A stretch of 64,000 nucleotides of DNA from Petrocella sp024636985 (GCA_024636985.1 JAGXFY010000081.1:18289-82288); one strand, 5' to 3'; positions 45,428-54,511 are shown, counted from the stretch's first letter. The notes: a model not told the origin generated them from the sequence alone. A program made the numbers and translations.

Positions 45428-46393
45428 TCACAGTCCAAAATGGACAATGATTCCAATAAAACTTATGAGACACATAATGATGGTAATAATGGTAAATACA
45501 TAGACTATCTTAGTTTCTTTCCAACCCATCAGTTCGAAATGATGATGAATGGGTGCCATCTTAAACAGTCTTTTTTTTGTTTTTTTATAATAGGCCACTT
45601 GTAGCATGACCGATATGACTTCGATTAAATAAATTATACCTATGAATAGGATTATAATAGGTAATTTCATATATATGGCCGTGGCTGCGACGAGTCCTCC
45701 AAGTGCAAGGGAACCGGTATCGCCCATAAATAATGCGGCAGGATGGCCGTTATAGATCAGAAAACCGAGTAGTGCACCAATGGCTACACCCAGTAGCGGT
45801 GCTAAATTGGAACCGACCATACTATCTACAACTAGAAAAAAGGTTAATACCGCGATTGTTACAGAAGTGGCTAGACCATCGATACCATCTGTCAAATTAA
45901 CACCATTTACAGTACCAAGCATAAATACCACGATAAATGGGATATAAAGCCAGCCAAGGTCTAAAATACCGCCTTGTATAAAGGGTACGATCAAGGTTGT
46001 CACTTCTGCTACATTGGTATACAAGTAGGCTAGAAAACCAGCGGTAATCATAAACTGGGCCATTAGTTTTTGATATGCCTTCAAACCAAGAGATCGTTTT
46101 TTGACCACTTTGATATAATCATCTATAAATCCGATGACTGCAAAACCGACACTAACAAGTAATACCGGAAGAATGACCGGTGTTCTGATTGCCATGATAC
46201 CGCCAATAAGTAAGATTACCAACATAAAAATCAACCCACCCATAGTGGGTGTACCTGTTTTTATTAGGTGGCTCTGTGGCCCATCATCTCTTACAAATTG
46301 ACCGAATTTCAATTTTCTTAAATAGGGCAAACATATAGGAACCAGCACTGCTGTCAATAGCGTTGCCCCAAGGATAACTGCAATCAGTTCCAT
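45428..46393 (-). CDS. mraY: Phospho-N-acetylmuramoyl-pentapeptide transferase MraY
   Basis: Integral membrane enzyme that makes lipid I from UDP-MurNAc-pentapeptide and undecaprenyl phosphate. About ten hydrophobic segments; catalytic aspartates in GFIDDYIKV, NLTDGIDGL and GDTGSLALGG, with HHHFEL at the cytoplasmic end. About 321 residues. Two overlapping ATGs follow GAGGTGG; the second has better spacing. It overlaps the murF stop. Confidence 0.98.
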   Translation of the reverse strand: MELIAVILGATLLTAVLVPICLPYLRKLKFGQFVRDDGPQSHLIKTGTPTMGGLIFMLVILLIGGIMAIRTPVILPVLLVSVGFAVIGFIDDYIKVVKKRSLGLKAYQKLMAQFMITAGFLAYLYTNVAEVTTLIVPFIQGGILDLGWLYIPFIVVFMLGTVNGVNLTDGIDGLATSVTIAVLTFFLVVDSMVGSNLAPLLGVAIGALLGFLIYNGHPAALFMGDTGSLALGGLVAATAIYMKLPIIILFIGIIYLIEVISVMLQVAYYKKTKKRLFKMAPIHHHFELMGWKETKIVYVFTIITIIMCLISFIGIIVHFGL

Positions 46394-47793
46394 CATTCCA
46401 CCTCAAACTTTCTCATCAACGCTTCTCGAATTTTTTCAAAAGCCATCCCTCTTGATGCTTTTAACAATACGATGTCATGATCTATAATGTGACTTTCCAT
46501 AGATACTAGAAAATCTTCTACGCATTCATAGTAATGGCTCTTAATGGCTTCAGGTTCAAAACGCTTGATAACATCATAGGTCCATTTGGCTTCTTTTCCA
46601 ATTAATATACATACATCCGGTCTACTCTTAATGACTTGATGTCCGACTTGCTCATGTCCTTTTTTTGAGTAGGATCCCATTTCAAACATACTACCCAGTA
46701 TCGCTACACTTCTCTCTGAGGCTTCCTTAAGAACACTTAAAGTCTTTAGAGCGCCGCTCATGGAATCTACACTGGCATTGTAGGCATCGTCAATAATTCT
46801 TAATCGGTCACCAATCTTGTATTCGTTTAAGCGCATTTTAGCCGGTTCATATTGTAAAATACCTTTAATAATATTTTCCTTCTCTATACCTAAGTGTTCA
46901 CCGATTAATATGCCACCTAAAGCGTTTAATAAGATGTGCTCACCTGGATAATTGACCATCATACTGTAAATACCCCGGTCTGTAGCCACTGTCATTTTTT
47001 GTCTGCCTTTATCCAGCACTTGATAATTGACCACACAACAATCGTTGCCTTCAGTATAACCGTAGGTCTTCACTCGACGTCCATATTGAAGTCTCAGCGG
47101 CTTCAAATAAGGATCATCTCCATTCAATACGATCAGTCCTTCTTGTTGTATATGGGGCAACATTTCTGATTTCGCTTTTAATATACCTTCTTGAGATCCT
47201 AGAAACTCTATATGAGATACCCCAATATTTGTAATCATGCCAATCTCAGGTTTTAATATATTCGCTAAATAATCAATTTCACCAAAATGATTCATACCAA
47301 GTTCTATGACGGCTACTTCTGCGTCAATTTCAAGTGATAATATAGATAAAGGAAGGCCAATGTCATTATTATAATTGCCGTCGGTTTTATGTACTTTGAA
47401 CTTTGTTTCTAATATACTTGCTAACATTTCTTTGGTACTGGTTTTACCCACACTACCTGTAATGCCAATAAACGGGATGGTAAATTGTTGTCTATAAAAG
47501 GCTGCCAAACGTCCCAGTGCCTTTTTTGTATCCTTCACAATGATGGCCGGAAACCCTTCCGGTACATGTTCAATTGATACTGAAAAAACACATAAGGCGC
47601 CTGCCGAAATAGCTTCTTTAATAAAATCATGACCATCAAAACGCTCTCCGATAATGGGTATATATAAATCATTTTTTTGTACTTCTCGGCTATCTATAAT
47701 GACACGATTAATGTATTTTTCTGTTAAAGATTCTTTATTAATAAAAGTACCTTCAACCGCATTAGTAATCTGTTCAATGGATATTCTTTTCAA
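46393..47793 (-). CDS. murF: UDP-MurNAc-tripeptide D-alanyl-D-alanine ligase MurF
   Basis: Adds D-Ala-D-Ala to UDP-MurNAc-tripeptide in the cytosol. ATP-binding GITGSVGKTSTKEML (about 110-124), HKTDGNYNNDIGLPLS, ELGMNHFGEI and DDAYNASVDSM are typical of MurF. 466 residues. The start codon is TTG with AGGAGG six bases upstream; it begins two bases after the murE stop. Confidence 0.97.
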   Translation of the reverse strand: MKRISIEQITNAVEGTFINKESLTEKYINRVIIDSREVQKNDLYIPIIGERFDGHDFIKEAISAGALCVFSVSIEHVPEGFPAIIVKDTKKALGRLAAFYRQQFTIPFIGITGSVGKTSTKEMLASILETKFKVHKTDGNYNNDIGLPLSILSLEIDAEVAVIELGMNHFGEIDYLANILKPEIGMITNIGVSHIEFLGSQEGILKAKSEMLPHIQQEGLIVLNGDDPYLKPLRLQYGRRVKTYGYTEGNDCCVVNYQVLDKGRQKMTVATDRGIYSMMVNYPGEHILLNALGGILIGEHLGIEKENIIKGILQYEPAKMRLNEYKIGDRLRIIDDAYNASVDSMSGALKTLSVLKEASERSVAILGSMFEMGSYSKKGHEQVGHQVIKSRPDVCILIGKEAKWTYDVIKRFEPEAIKSHYYECVEDFLVSMESHIIDHDIVLLKASRGMAFEKIREALMRKFEVE

Positions 47794-47794
47794 T

Positions 47795-49249
47795 TTAGGC
47801 CTCCTGAATATGAGACCTTATAATCTCCTTGTCATCCATATGGATCTTCGTTTTACCAATGATTTGATAATCTTCATGACCTTTTCCGGCTACAAGAACT
47901 ATATCATCCTTGTGAGCGCTGTCCAGTCCATGTTTTATGGCGTCTATACGATTCTCAATACGGACATAAGGCTTTTTCAAGGATATCACGCCGGCTTCAA
48001 CTTCATCCATTATGGTTTGAGGATTTTCCGTTCTGGGATTGTCCGAAGTTATAACTGTATAATCTGAATAGCTTGCAGCGATGCGGCCCATAATTGGTCT
48101 TTTTGATTTATCTCTATCACCACCACATCCAAATACGGTGATGACTCTGCCTTTTGCAAATTCTTGAATTGTTTTGAGCACATTTTCAAGTCCGTCTGGG
48201 GCATGGGCATAATCTACGATGGCATAGTACCCTGATTCGCTCTTAATGACTTCAAATCTGCCTTCAATAATACTGTCTTTCCCTAAAGCTTCAACGATCT
48301 TTTCTATTTCCACACCCCTAAGCAGCGTGGCACCTATGGCTGCCAGCGCATTATAGACACTAAATCGACCAGGCGTTTGTATATCAACTTTATAAGTCTT
48401 ACCTTCATAATTCAATAAAAAGTGTGTACCTCTAATATCAATATGGATATCCCCTGCATATAAATCAGCTTCATGATTCAAACAGCTATAGGTTAATAAC
48501 CGCTCTGAGGTGGTTTTTTCTATTATGTAAGCACCTACTGGGTCGTCTATATTGATCACCGCATCATCTGCCATCATAAAGAGTTTTAATTTTGCCTCTC
48601 TATAAGCTTCCATCGTCTTGTGATAATCTAAGTGGTCTAAAGTAAGATTGGTGAAAACGGCAATATCAAATTCTGCTCCCCATACGCGTTTAAGATCTAA
48701 AGCATGAGAGGATACTTCCATAACAACATCATTCACATTAGCTTCTACCATTTTGGCAAAAAGTTGTTGAAGCTCTAGGGCATCTGGTGTTGTATGTTCC
48801 GTCGGTATAACTATGTCATCAATCTTGTTTTCTATTGTACCAATTAAGCCTGTTTTCTTATTACTATAGCGCAAAATTCTTTCTATCAGGTTAACGGTGG
48901 ATGTTTTTCCGTTAGTACCTGTTACGCCAATTAACCCAAATTGACTGGTTGGTCGGTTATAATAACGCGTTGCCAAATGGGCCAAAGTCTCTCTAGCATC
49001 CTTCACCTTAACAACCAATATATCAGGATCTTCAATCGTTATTTCTTTCGTGACAATAATTGCGACGGCGCCTTGCTTAACGGCACTATGGATATAGTGA
49101 TGACCATCCGATTCATAGCCTTCTATACAAATAAATAATGCGCCTTCTTCAACACATCTTGAGTCGTGGTGAATGGACTTAATATTAACATTTAATGTCC
49201 CTTGAATGATTTCATAAGTATGATTTTCTAATAATCCAGCCAGTTTCAT
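47795..49249 (-). CDS. murE: UDP-MurNAc-tripeptide synthetase MurE, meso-diaminopimelate type
   Basis: Adds the third amino acid of the peptidoglycan stem peptide. ATP-binding GVTGTNGKTSTVNLI (about 109-123), EVSSHALDLKRV, DYAHAPDGLENV and SDNPRTENP. The DNPR sequence is the accepted marker for meso-diaminopimelate rather than lysine, so the wall should be DAP-type. 484 residues. GGAGG precedes the ATG. Confidence 0.97.
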   Translation of the reverse strand: MKLAGLLENHTYEIIQGTLNVNIKSIHHDSRCVEEGALFICIEGYESDGHHYIHSAVKQGAVAIIVTKEITIEDPDILVVKVKDARETLAHLATRYYNRPTSQFGLIGVTGTNGKTSTVNLIERILRYSNKKTGLIGTIENKIDDIVIPTEHTTPDALELQQLFAKMVEANVNDVVMEVSSHALDLKRVWGAEFDIAVFTNLTLDHLDYHKTMEAYREAKLKLFMMADDAVINIDDPVGAYIIEKTTSERLLTYSCLNHEADLYAGDIHIDIRGTHFLLNYEGKTYKVDIQTPGRFSVYNALAAIGATLLRGVEIEKIVEALGKDSIIEGRFEVIKSESGYYAIVDYAHAPDGLENVLKTIQEFAKGRVITVFGCGGDRDKSKRPIMGRIAASYSDYTVITSDNPRTENPQTIMDEVEAGVISLKKPYVRIENRIDAIKHGLDSAHKDDIVLVAGKGHEDYQIIGKTKIHMDDKEIIRSHIQEA

Positions 49250-49291
49250 AATTTCCTCCGATACTTTTCTATGTTCAAATGCTTCCGTATT

Positions 49292-51244
49292 TTATTCATT
49301 TGGTGTTTCCACATCTTCTTCTGTTGCTTCTTCTGTTGCTTCTTCTGTTGCTTCTTCTATAATTTCTTCTCCAGTATTTTCTTCAACTGCTTCTTCATTT
49401 GGATTTTCTACCGATTCGACTACGACCTCCGGTACTTCTGCTTCATATTCCTTCGTCACCCTCAAATAAGGCAGAACATTGCTCATGATGTCTTTGAAAA
49501 TTCTGGCAGCATAACGACTGTTAACATCCACACCTACAGGATCGTCTACGACTACGAGGGTAATGATTTCCGGTGATACCACAGGACTAAAACCAATGAA
49601 TGAAACAATATAGTCTTTGGTCTCTCTATTGCCTTTCTCTGCTGTTCCTGTTTTTCCACCTATAGAATAACCTTCAACCCTAGCACCTTGACCTGTTCCT
49701 TCATCCACAACATGCCTAAGCGCTGTACTTGTCTCAAAGGAGACCTCTTCTGATATGACTTTTCTTTGAAGCTTGGGTTTGTTTTCTACAATTAATAAAC
49801 CTTCTTCTGAAACAATACGACGCATTAATTGGGGTTCATATAAGTACCCACCATTGATCAAAGAAGAAAAACCTGCAATCAACTGTATGGGTGTCACCTG
49901 AAAGCCTTGTCCAAAGGCACTGGTCTGTATTTCAACCGGGTTCAATTGATCATAACTGTACACCAAATCTCGAAAGCTCTCTTCACCAAATAAATCAATA
50001 TTGGTCACTGCACCAAAACCAAACATACGCTGATAGTTATAGAAAAATTCTCTTCCGATGGCTTCACCCATATCCATAAAGGCCACATTACAAGAATTAC
50101 TTAATGCTTCATAAATGGTTTGATTCCCGTGTCCTGTTCGCTTCCAACAGTATATTGGTGCTTGCCCTTGATAAGGTATTTTATAACCATTACACAAAAA
50201 TTTATGCTCATTTGGATCTAGGATATATTCTTCAAGCGTCATTGCAAAGGTGAACGGCTTAAACGTGGAACCCGGTTCATAGGACTTGGATATGGAACCA
50301 TTGCGCCATAAAGTATTTAAAAAGTCACTTTTTTCTTGTGTGGTCATTGCATTTAATGCTTCTTCATCTAATAAGTGACCCATGTCATAAGGGTTATTCA
50401 AGTCAAAGTTGGGATAAGAAGCCATGCCTAGAATCTTTCCATTTTGAGGATTCATGACGACCACTCTAACAGATAGAGCTTCTTCTGTCTCATAAAATCT
50501 ACGAATCGCTTCTTCTATATATGTCTGAATGGTAAAATCTAGATTCAATTCTACATTGTAACCTGTTGTTGCAACAATATCCTCTTGATTAAATCTATTT
50601 TGACCGTCAACAGAACCAAAACGCCTACCGATTGTCCCGGATAGATATGTGTTATAGGTTTTTTCTATGCCCCACAAACCTTCACCATCCGATCTTAAAA
50701 AACCAATAACATCAGAAGCCAGTGTATTATAAGGATAGGTCCTCTGATACTGTTCTTCAAAAGCTACGCCTTTAATAAGACCTTTTGCAAGCGCCTCTTC
50801 AATAGGTTGAATGTCTGTAAATGTAAGCTCTTTTGCAATCAGTTCGTAATGACTTCCCTTACGGTCCACTAAGAGCTTAGATAGTTCTTCTACCGTTACA
50901 TCCGCAAGTGTGTCACCCAGAAGCTTTAAGGTATCATCAATAATCTCTTGTTTGTGTTGAATGATGACAGCCGGATCAAATATAACATTATAAATCTTAT
51001 GGCTTTCCGCTAAAGGAATACCTTTGTTATCCAGTATTGACCCTCTTTTAGGTATAATCTGATTGTTTGTATTTGTCAGATTATTAATCTGTTGTGCCAA
51101 AACTGATTGCTTGTATTGTTGGTCATCAATAATATTAATATACACTATGCGGTAGCCTAGAAAAATAAATAACAAAATAAAAATAATGAAAAGCAGTATG
51201 CTTCTGCTTTTCATTAGATATTGAATTGAACGTTGCTTTTTCAT
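49292..51244 (-). CDS. ftsI: Class B penicillin-binding protein (FtsI/SpoVD type)
   Basis: Septal transpeptidase partner of FtsW. Transmembrane helix at about 14-35, PBP dimerisation domain (about 60-215), transpeptidase domain with SxxK Ser326-Lys329 (PGSTFKP), SxN Ser384-Asn386 and KTG 531-533 (GGKTGTAEKG). 650 residues. There is no PASTA domain; instead an acidic tail (about 601-650) with EEAT repeats ends the protein. Vegetative FtsI and sporulation SpoVD cannot be separated from sequence alone. The ATG is one base after the stop of the ftsL-like gene. Confidence 0.93.
   Translation of the reverse strand: MKKQRSIQYLMKSRSILLFIIFILLFIFLGYRIVYINIIDDQQYKQSVLAQQINNLTNTNNQIIPKRGSILDNKGIPLAESHKIYNVIFDPAVIIQHKQEIIDDTLKLLGDTLADVTVEELSKLLVDRKGSHYELIAKELTFTDIQPIEEALAKGLIKGVAFEEQYQRTYPYNTLASDVIGFLRSDGEGLWGIEKTYNTYLSGTIGRRFGSVDGQNRFNQEDIVATTGYNVELNLDFTIQTYIEEAIRRFYETEEALSVRVVVMNPQNGKILGMASYPNFDLNNPYDMGHLLDEEALNAMTTQEKSDFLNTLWRNGSISKSYEPGSTFKPFTFAMTLEEYILDPNEHKFLCNGYKIPYQGQAPIYCWKRTGHGNQTIYEALSNSCNVAFMDMGEAIGREFFYNYQRMFGFGAVTNIDLFGEESFRDLVYSYDQLNPVEIQTSAFGQGFQVTPIQLIAGFSSLINGGYLYEPQLMRRIVSEEGLLIVENKPKLQRKVISEEVSFETSTALRHVVDEGTGQGARVEGYSIGGKTGTAEKGNRETKDYIVSFIGFSPVVSPEIITLVVVDDPVGVDVNSRYAARIFKDIMSNVLPYLRVTKEYEAEVPEVVVESVENPNEEAVEENTGEEIIEEATEEATEEATEEDVETPNE
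49314..49357 (-). repeat. 12-bp tandem repeat in the PBP tail
   Basis: Three to four copies of a 12-bp unit (TCTTCTGTTGCT on the plus strand) encode the TEEATEEA repeats at the C terminus of the penicillin-binding protein. Unit changes stay in frame. Confidence 0.8.
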
Positions 51245-51245
51245 A

Positions 51246-51758
51246 TTACCAACCCCTTGTTATAAATGCCAACATATTGCCAAAAGTTACTTTTTCATCC
51301 TTTGGTAATTCAATGGAACTATATTGAACTGTATAGCTGGTTGGTTCCGGTTCAAGATCAATAACATCTACACCTTTGGGGTAGACCATACCATATTCAT
51401 CCATTGCTATACGCTTTATTTCATTTAAGTTCATTGTCTCATTGATTTCAGCTGTAATATTCGCATTTGTTCTTCTGATTTCATTGAGTTCATTCTTAAG
51501 TGTCATGATTTGCTTGGATGTATCAACAACTGAAAATTGTGCTTTCAACATAAATACACAAACAATAGACACAGCTATTATAACAGAAGCTAAAATAAAT
51601 GTACACGCCGGATTGATGCTTGCAACTTTCTTTTTTCTTTGTCTTGTTTCAACAGGCGCCACTGGGGCTATTTCTTGGTGATTTATGGATTGCTTATACG
51701 CAACCGCATTGCTACCAACAACATAAGTCTCTCTGTTTCTTTGATACCTCTTACCCAT
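51246..51758 (-). CDS. ftsL: FtsL-like cell division protein
   Basis: Divisome membrane protein between rsmH and the septal PBP, the standard ftsL position. About 170 residues: polar cytoplasmic N terminus (about 1-45), one transmembrane helix (about 50-72) and a leucine/isoleucine-heptad coiled coil (about 80-120), then a short tail. The sequence itself is poorly conserved, as is usual for FtsL, so the call rests on position and layout. The ATG has GGAGGTG six bases upstream and overlaps the end of rsmH. Confidence 0.8.
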   Translation of the reverse strand: MGKRYQRNRETYVVGSNAVAYKQSINHQEIAPVAPVETRQRKKKVASINPACTFILASVIIAVSIVCVFMLKAQFSVVDTSKQIMTLKNELNEIRRTNANITAEINETMNLNEIKRIAMDEYGMVYPKGVDVIDLEPEPTSYTVQYSSIELPKDEKVTFGNMLAFITRGW

Positions 51759-52704
51759 TGTGGTCACCTCCACTTTTTTCAAATACCCTCAATTTTGCAC
51801 TTTTGCTTCTAGAATTTTCTTCCATTTCTATATCTGAAGGAAGAATTGGTTTTTTGGGTGTTGCTTTTCCCGTAGGTTTTTTACCACAAATGCATATAGG
51901 AAAACTGCTTGGGCACGTACATGGATTTTCATTTTCTCTAAAGATTTGCTTTACAATTCGGTCTTCCAGAGAATGAAAGGTTATAATACAAAGCTTGCCT
52001 TCCGGATTAAGTGCGTCAATCATATCTTGTATGGTATTCTCAAGCACTGCTAATTCCTCATTAAGTTCAATTCGAATGGCTTGGAATGTTCTTTTTCCAG
52101 GGTGGCCACTTGTTTTTTGAAATTTCATTGGTATGGATTTTCTAATGATTTCCACCAATTCATAGGTTGTTTCGATTGGTTTTATCGCTCTGGCTTCTAG
52201 AATATGTTTGGTTATGTTATTTGCAAACTTTTCTTCTCCGTAGACTCTGAGTATCTTTGTCAGCGCCTGATATGAATACTCGTTGACTATGGTTTTTGCT
52301 GTTTTTTTCTGTCTTTGATCCATACGCATATCAAGAGGTGCATCTTGCATATAAGAAAAACCACGGTCAGCTGTGTCCAGTTGAAATGATGACACACCCA
52401 AATCAAGAAGAATACCGTCGACACCCTCGATACCTAGGTCTTTTATAATTGTGTTAAAGTTATTGTAATTGCTTCTAACGATATTAACCTGATTGGTCAC
52501 ATGTCTCAACCGATCTTGACTATACGCTATGGCTGCCTCATCCTGATCAATACCAATAAGCCTACCCTGTTCACTTAACTTACTACAAATGACGCTGGCA
52601 TGACCTGCACCACCTAAAGTACCATCTACATAGATGCCATCCGGCTTAATATGTAAGGCTTCAATACATTCGTCTAACAAAACGGATTTGTGATTAAATG
52701 CCAT
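51751..52704 (-). CDS. rsmH: 16S rRNA (cytosine1402-N4)-methyltransferase RsmH (MraW)
   Basis: Methylates C1402 of 16S rRNA using S-adenosylmethionine. AdoMet-binding YVDGTLGGAGHASVI (about 27-41), GILLDLGVSSFQLDTADRGFSY, PLDMRMDQ and the C-terminal CIITFHSLEDRIVKQIF are signatures. About 317 residues. The ATG three codons into the frame is chosen with AGAGGG upstream. Second gene of the mra operon. Confidence 0.97.
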   Translation of the reverse strand: MAFNHKSVLLDECIEALHIKPDGIYVDGTLGGAGHASVICSKLSEQGRLIGIDQDEAAIAYSQDRLRHVTNQVNIVRSNYNNFNTIIKDLGIEGVDGILLDLGVSSFQLDTADRGFSYMQDAPLDMRMDQRQKKTAKTIVNEYSYQALTKILRVYGEEKFANNITKHILEARAIKPIETTYELVEIIRKSIPMKFQKTSGHPGKRTFQAIRIELNEELAVLENTIQDMIDALNPEGKLCIITFHSLEDRIVKQIFRENENPCTCPSSFPICICGKKPTGKATPKKPILPSDIEMEENSRSKSAKLRVFEKSGGDHNG

Positions 52705-52742
52705 ATACGTCACCCTCTCTCACTACAATACTCAATTACTCT

Positions 52743-53174
52743 CTATAGGTTTAAGCCTTCTAAGGAATCTGCTAAATCACTAACATCATCCAGCTCATCA
52801 TCTTTGTATTTATCCCATATCTCTTTTGACCAGATTTCTATTCTGGATCCAACGCCTATAACCACCACTTCTTTATCTAACTCACCAAACGTTCTAAGTG
52901 AAGGGCTTACCATAGCTCTTCCTTGACCATCCAGGACACAAGCCATTGCTGAACCTGTGAAAAATCTATGTATTTTTCTAAAGTCTTTACTTTTTAATTG
53001 GTTTTCACCGAGTTTACTTTGAAATGCATGCCATTGATCTTCTGAGAATACAAATAAACACTTGTCAAAACCTTTTGTCAAATAAAAAGTCTCACCAAGT
53101 TCATCTCTAAAATTCTTAGGTATTCTTACACGACCTTTTTCATCAATTGAATGGTTATATTCACCAATGAACAT
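52743..53174 (-). CDS. mraZ: Transcriptional regulator MraZ
   Basis: Dodecameric AbrB-like DNA-binding protein that represses its own dcw operon in species tested. Two MraZ repeats: FIGEYNHSIDEKGRVRIPKNFRDEL (1-25) and the copy near 75-110 with ACVLDGQGRAMVSPSLRTF. 143 residues, normal. AGGTGG precedes tandem ATGs; the second is taken. Four direct repeats at its transcription start are a likely binding site. Confidence 0.97.
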   Translation of the reverse strand: MFIGEYNHSIDEKGRVRIPKNFRDELGETFYLTKGFDKCLFVFSEDQWHAFQSKLGENQLKSKDFRKIHRFFTGSAMACVLDGQGRAMVSPSLRTFGELDKEVVVIGVGSRIEIWSKEIWDKYKDDELDDVSDLADSLEGLNL

Positions 53175-53208
53175 CATTCCACCTGCTTACCTATTTATAA
53201 TTCACCAG

Positions 53209-53244
53209 CCACTTGTCGCCACTTTCATCCACAAATAACCACTT
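53209..53244 (-). promoter_or_regulatory. Predicted MraZ operator, four 10-bp direct repeats
   Basis: On the minus strand AAGTGG, TTGTGG, AAGTGG, AAGTGG recur at exact 10-base spacing. The published MraZ boxes of Mollicutes and other bacteria are similar GTG-containing direct repeats with 10-base period. The repeats begin at the transcription start predicted from the promoter, where binding would block transcription. That MraZ binds here is inferred. Confidence 0.75.
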
Positions 53245-53250
53245 AATGTA

Positions 53251-53279
53251 ATAATATAGTAATTTTATCGGAATTACAA
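53251..53279 (-). promoter_or_regulatory. Sigma-A promoter of the mraZ (dcw) operon
   Basis: -35 TTGTAA, 17-base spacer, -10 TATTAT on the minus strand, with the start expected near 53244, at the edge of the MraZ repeats. Confidence 0.75.
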
Positions 53280-53290
53280 GCCTTTCATAT

Positions 53291-53327
53291 AAAAAAAATG
53301 ACGAATTCTTTTTAGAATTTGTCATTT
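53291..53327 (-). terminator. Terminator at the end of the lgt transcript
   Basis: AAATGACAAATTCT-AAAA-AGAATTCGTCATTT on the minus strand, a 14-bp stem with one mismatch, followed by eight Ts. The 353-base gap between lgt and mraZ thus holds an extended 3' region of lgt, a 19-base palindrome, this terminator, the mraZ promoter and its operator. Confidence 0.8.
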
Positions 53328-53442
53328 TATATAAAACTATTTTATTTTTTTATGCATTTTGTACATGTCTATGTTAGTTAATAGTCATTCTCCTATAATT
53401 CTATCACACAAACACCTAAATCTCGTCGTTTTTATTAGGAAG

Positions 53443-53461
53443 AAGCCACAAGTTGTGGCTT
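53443..53461. other. Perfect 19-base palindrome in the lgt 3' region
   Basis: AAGCCACAAGTTGTGGCTT is a perfect inverted repeat with a one-base centre. No T run follows. As RNA it could not close fully without a loop, so a dimeric DNA-binding protein site is at least as likely. Confidence 0.5.
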
Positions 53462-53530
53462 GAAGTACACTACAAATTGGGGTATAGTCACCCACTTTTT
53501 GAAATGAACCACTACATCTTGTATTATGCT

Positions 53531-54394
53531 TTATTCGAGCGATTTACGGAGCTTAATACGGGTATAGACCATAATACCTAGTGATCCAATTACAAGAAGA
53601 ATTGCAAGGGCTTGTGATGCCGGTATGCCTGTATTACCTATGATTAACTGGTCGGTTCTTAGACCTTCAATCCATGCTCTACCCAGACCATAGCCAAAAA
53701 GATACAACAAGGCAATCTCGCCTTTGTATTTGCGATGTTTAAAATATAATAAAATAAGAATTAAGAGGACTAAATTCCACATAGACTCATATAAAAACGT
53801 AGGATGAACCTGAATATACTCTGCACCATTTATGGTGATCATTTTATCCACTAATACGTCCGGTATATATTTTGTCTTGGCAACGTTCAAACTCATGGCA
53901 AATATATTATCTGTATAGCCACCAAAAGCCTCCATGTTCATGAAATTTCCAAACCTTCCGATGACTTGTCCGAAGATTAGACCCGGTGCCGCTGTATCGC
54001 ACATGACTTTAAAATCCAGTTTTTTGACTCTGGCAAAAACATACAAAGTCAGGATGCCGGCTATAACACCACCATAAATGGCCAATCCACCTTCTCTTAT
54101 GTTCAAGATACTAATAAGATCGTTCTTATAAGAATCCCACTCAAAAGCCACATAATACAATCTTGCTCCAATAATTGCAGCGATTAAAGCGTACATGAAA
54201 AAATCTACATAATCCTCTGTGTTCTGACCGGTTTTCTTTGCAATTGCCATAGGTATGAGTAGACCACCTATAAAACCCATACATATTAATAAGGCATACC
54301 AGTAAATGGCTACACCGAAAACTTCAAAAGCCACAGGCTCAATACGTGTAAATTCCAATCCTAATTTCGAAAATATGATATCTGGTTGATTCAT
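53531..54394 (-). CDS. lgt: Prolipoprotein diacylglyceryl transferase Lgt
   Basis: Membrane enzyme that attaches diacylglycerol to the lipobox cysteine of prelipoproteins. About 287 residues with seven hydrophobic segments; family motifs GGLAIYGGVIAG, the signature GRFGNFMNMEAFG (about 145-157) and HPTFLYESMWNL. The ATG with AAGGAG six bases upstream is chosen over the frame's first ATG seven codons earlier. Monocistronic, with its own promoter. Confidence 0.97.
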   Translation of the reverse strand: MNQPDIIFSKLGLEFTRIEPVAFEVFGVAIYWYALLICMGFIGGLLIPMAIAKKTGQNTEDYVDFFMYALIAAIIGARLYYVAFEWDSYKNDLISILNIREGGLAIYGGVIAGILTLYVFARVKKLDFKVMCDTAAPGLIFGQVIGRFGNFMNMEAFGGYTDNIFAMSLNVAKTKYIPDVLVDKMITINGAEYIQVHPTFLYESMWNLVLLILILLYFKHRKYKGEIALLYLFGYGLGRAWIEGLRTDQLIIGNTGIPASQALAILLVIGSLGIMVYTRIKLRKSLE

Positions 54395-54436
54395 AATTGT
54401 CTCCTTCTCTGTCATATCTATGTTCCATCAATAATT

Positions 54437-54478
54437 AAAGGGTCAAAACTAAGTTTCTCAAAGTTACGACACCTTAAC
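54437..54478 (-). repeat. Hairpin repeat copy C, shortest form, in the lgt leader
   Basis: The right end GACACCTTAACC and left end TTAAAGGGTCAAAACTAAG match the two ends of the repeat family, with nearly all the interior missing (about 42 bp). It starts at the predicted lgt transcription start, so it makes up the first half of the lgt leader. Confidence 0.7.
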
Positions 54479-54482
54479 CATC

Positions 54483-54511
54483 ACTATAAAGGAATTTTTC
54501 TCAGAATGCAA
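54483..54511 (-). promoter_or_regulatory. Sigma-A promoter of lgt
   Basis: -35 TTGCAT, 17-base spacer, -10 TATAGT on the minus strand; start expected near 54476, about 82 bases before the lgt ATG. Confidence 0.75.

Noticed and set aside
49314..49357. Tandem repeat considered as a CRISPR array
   Set aside because: The unit is 12 bp with no unique spacers and it encodes the acidic tail of the PBP in frame.
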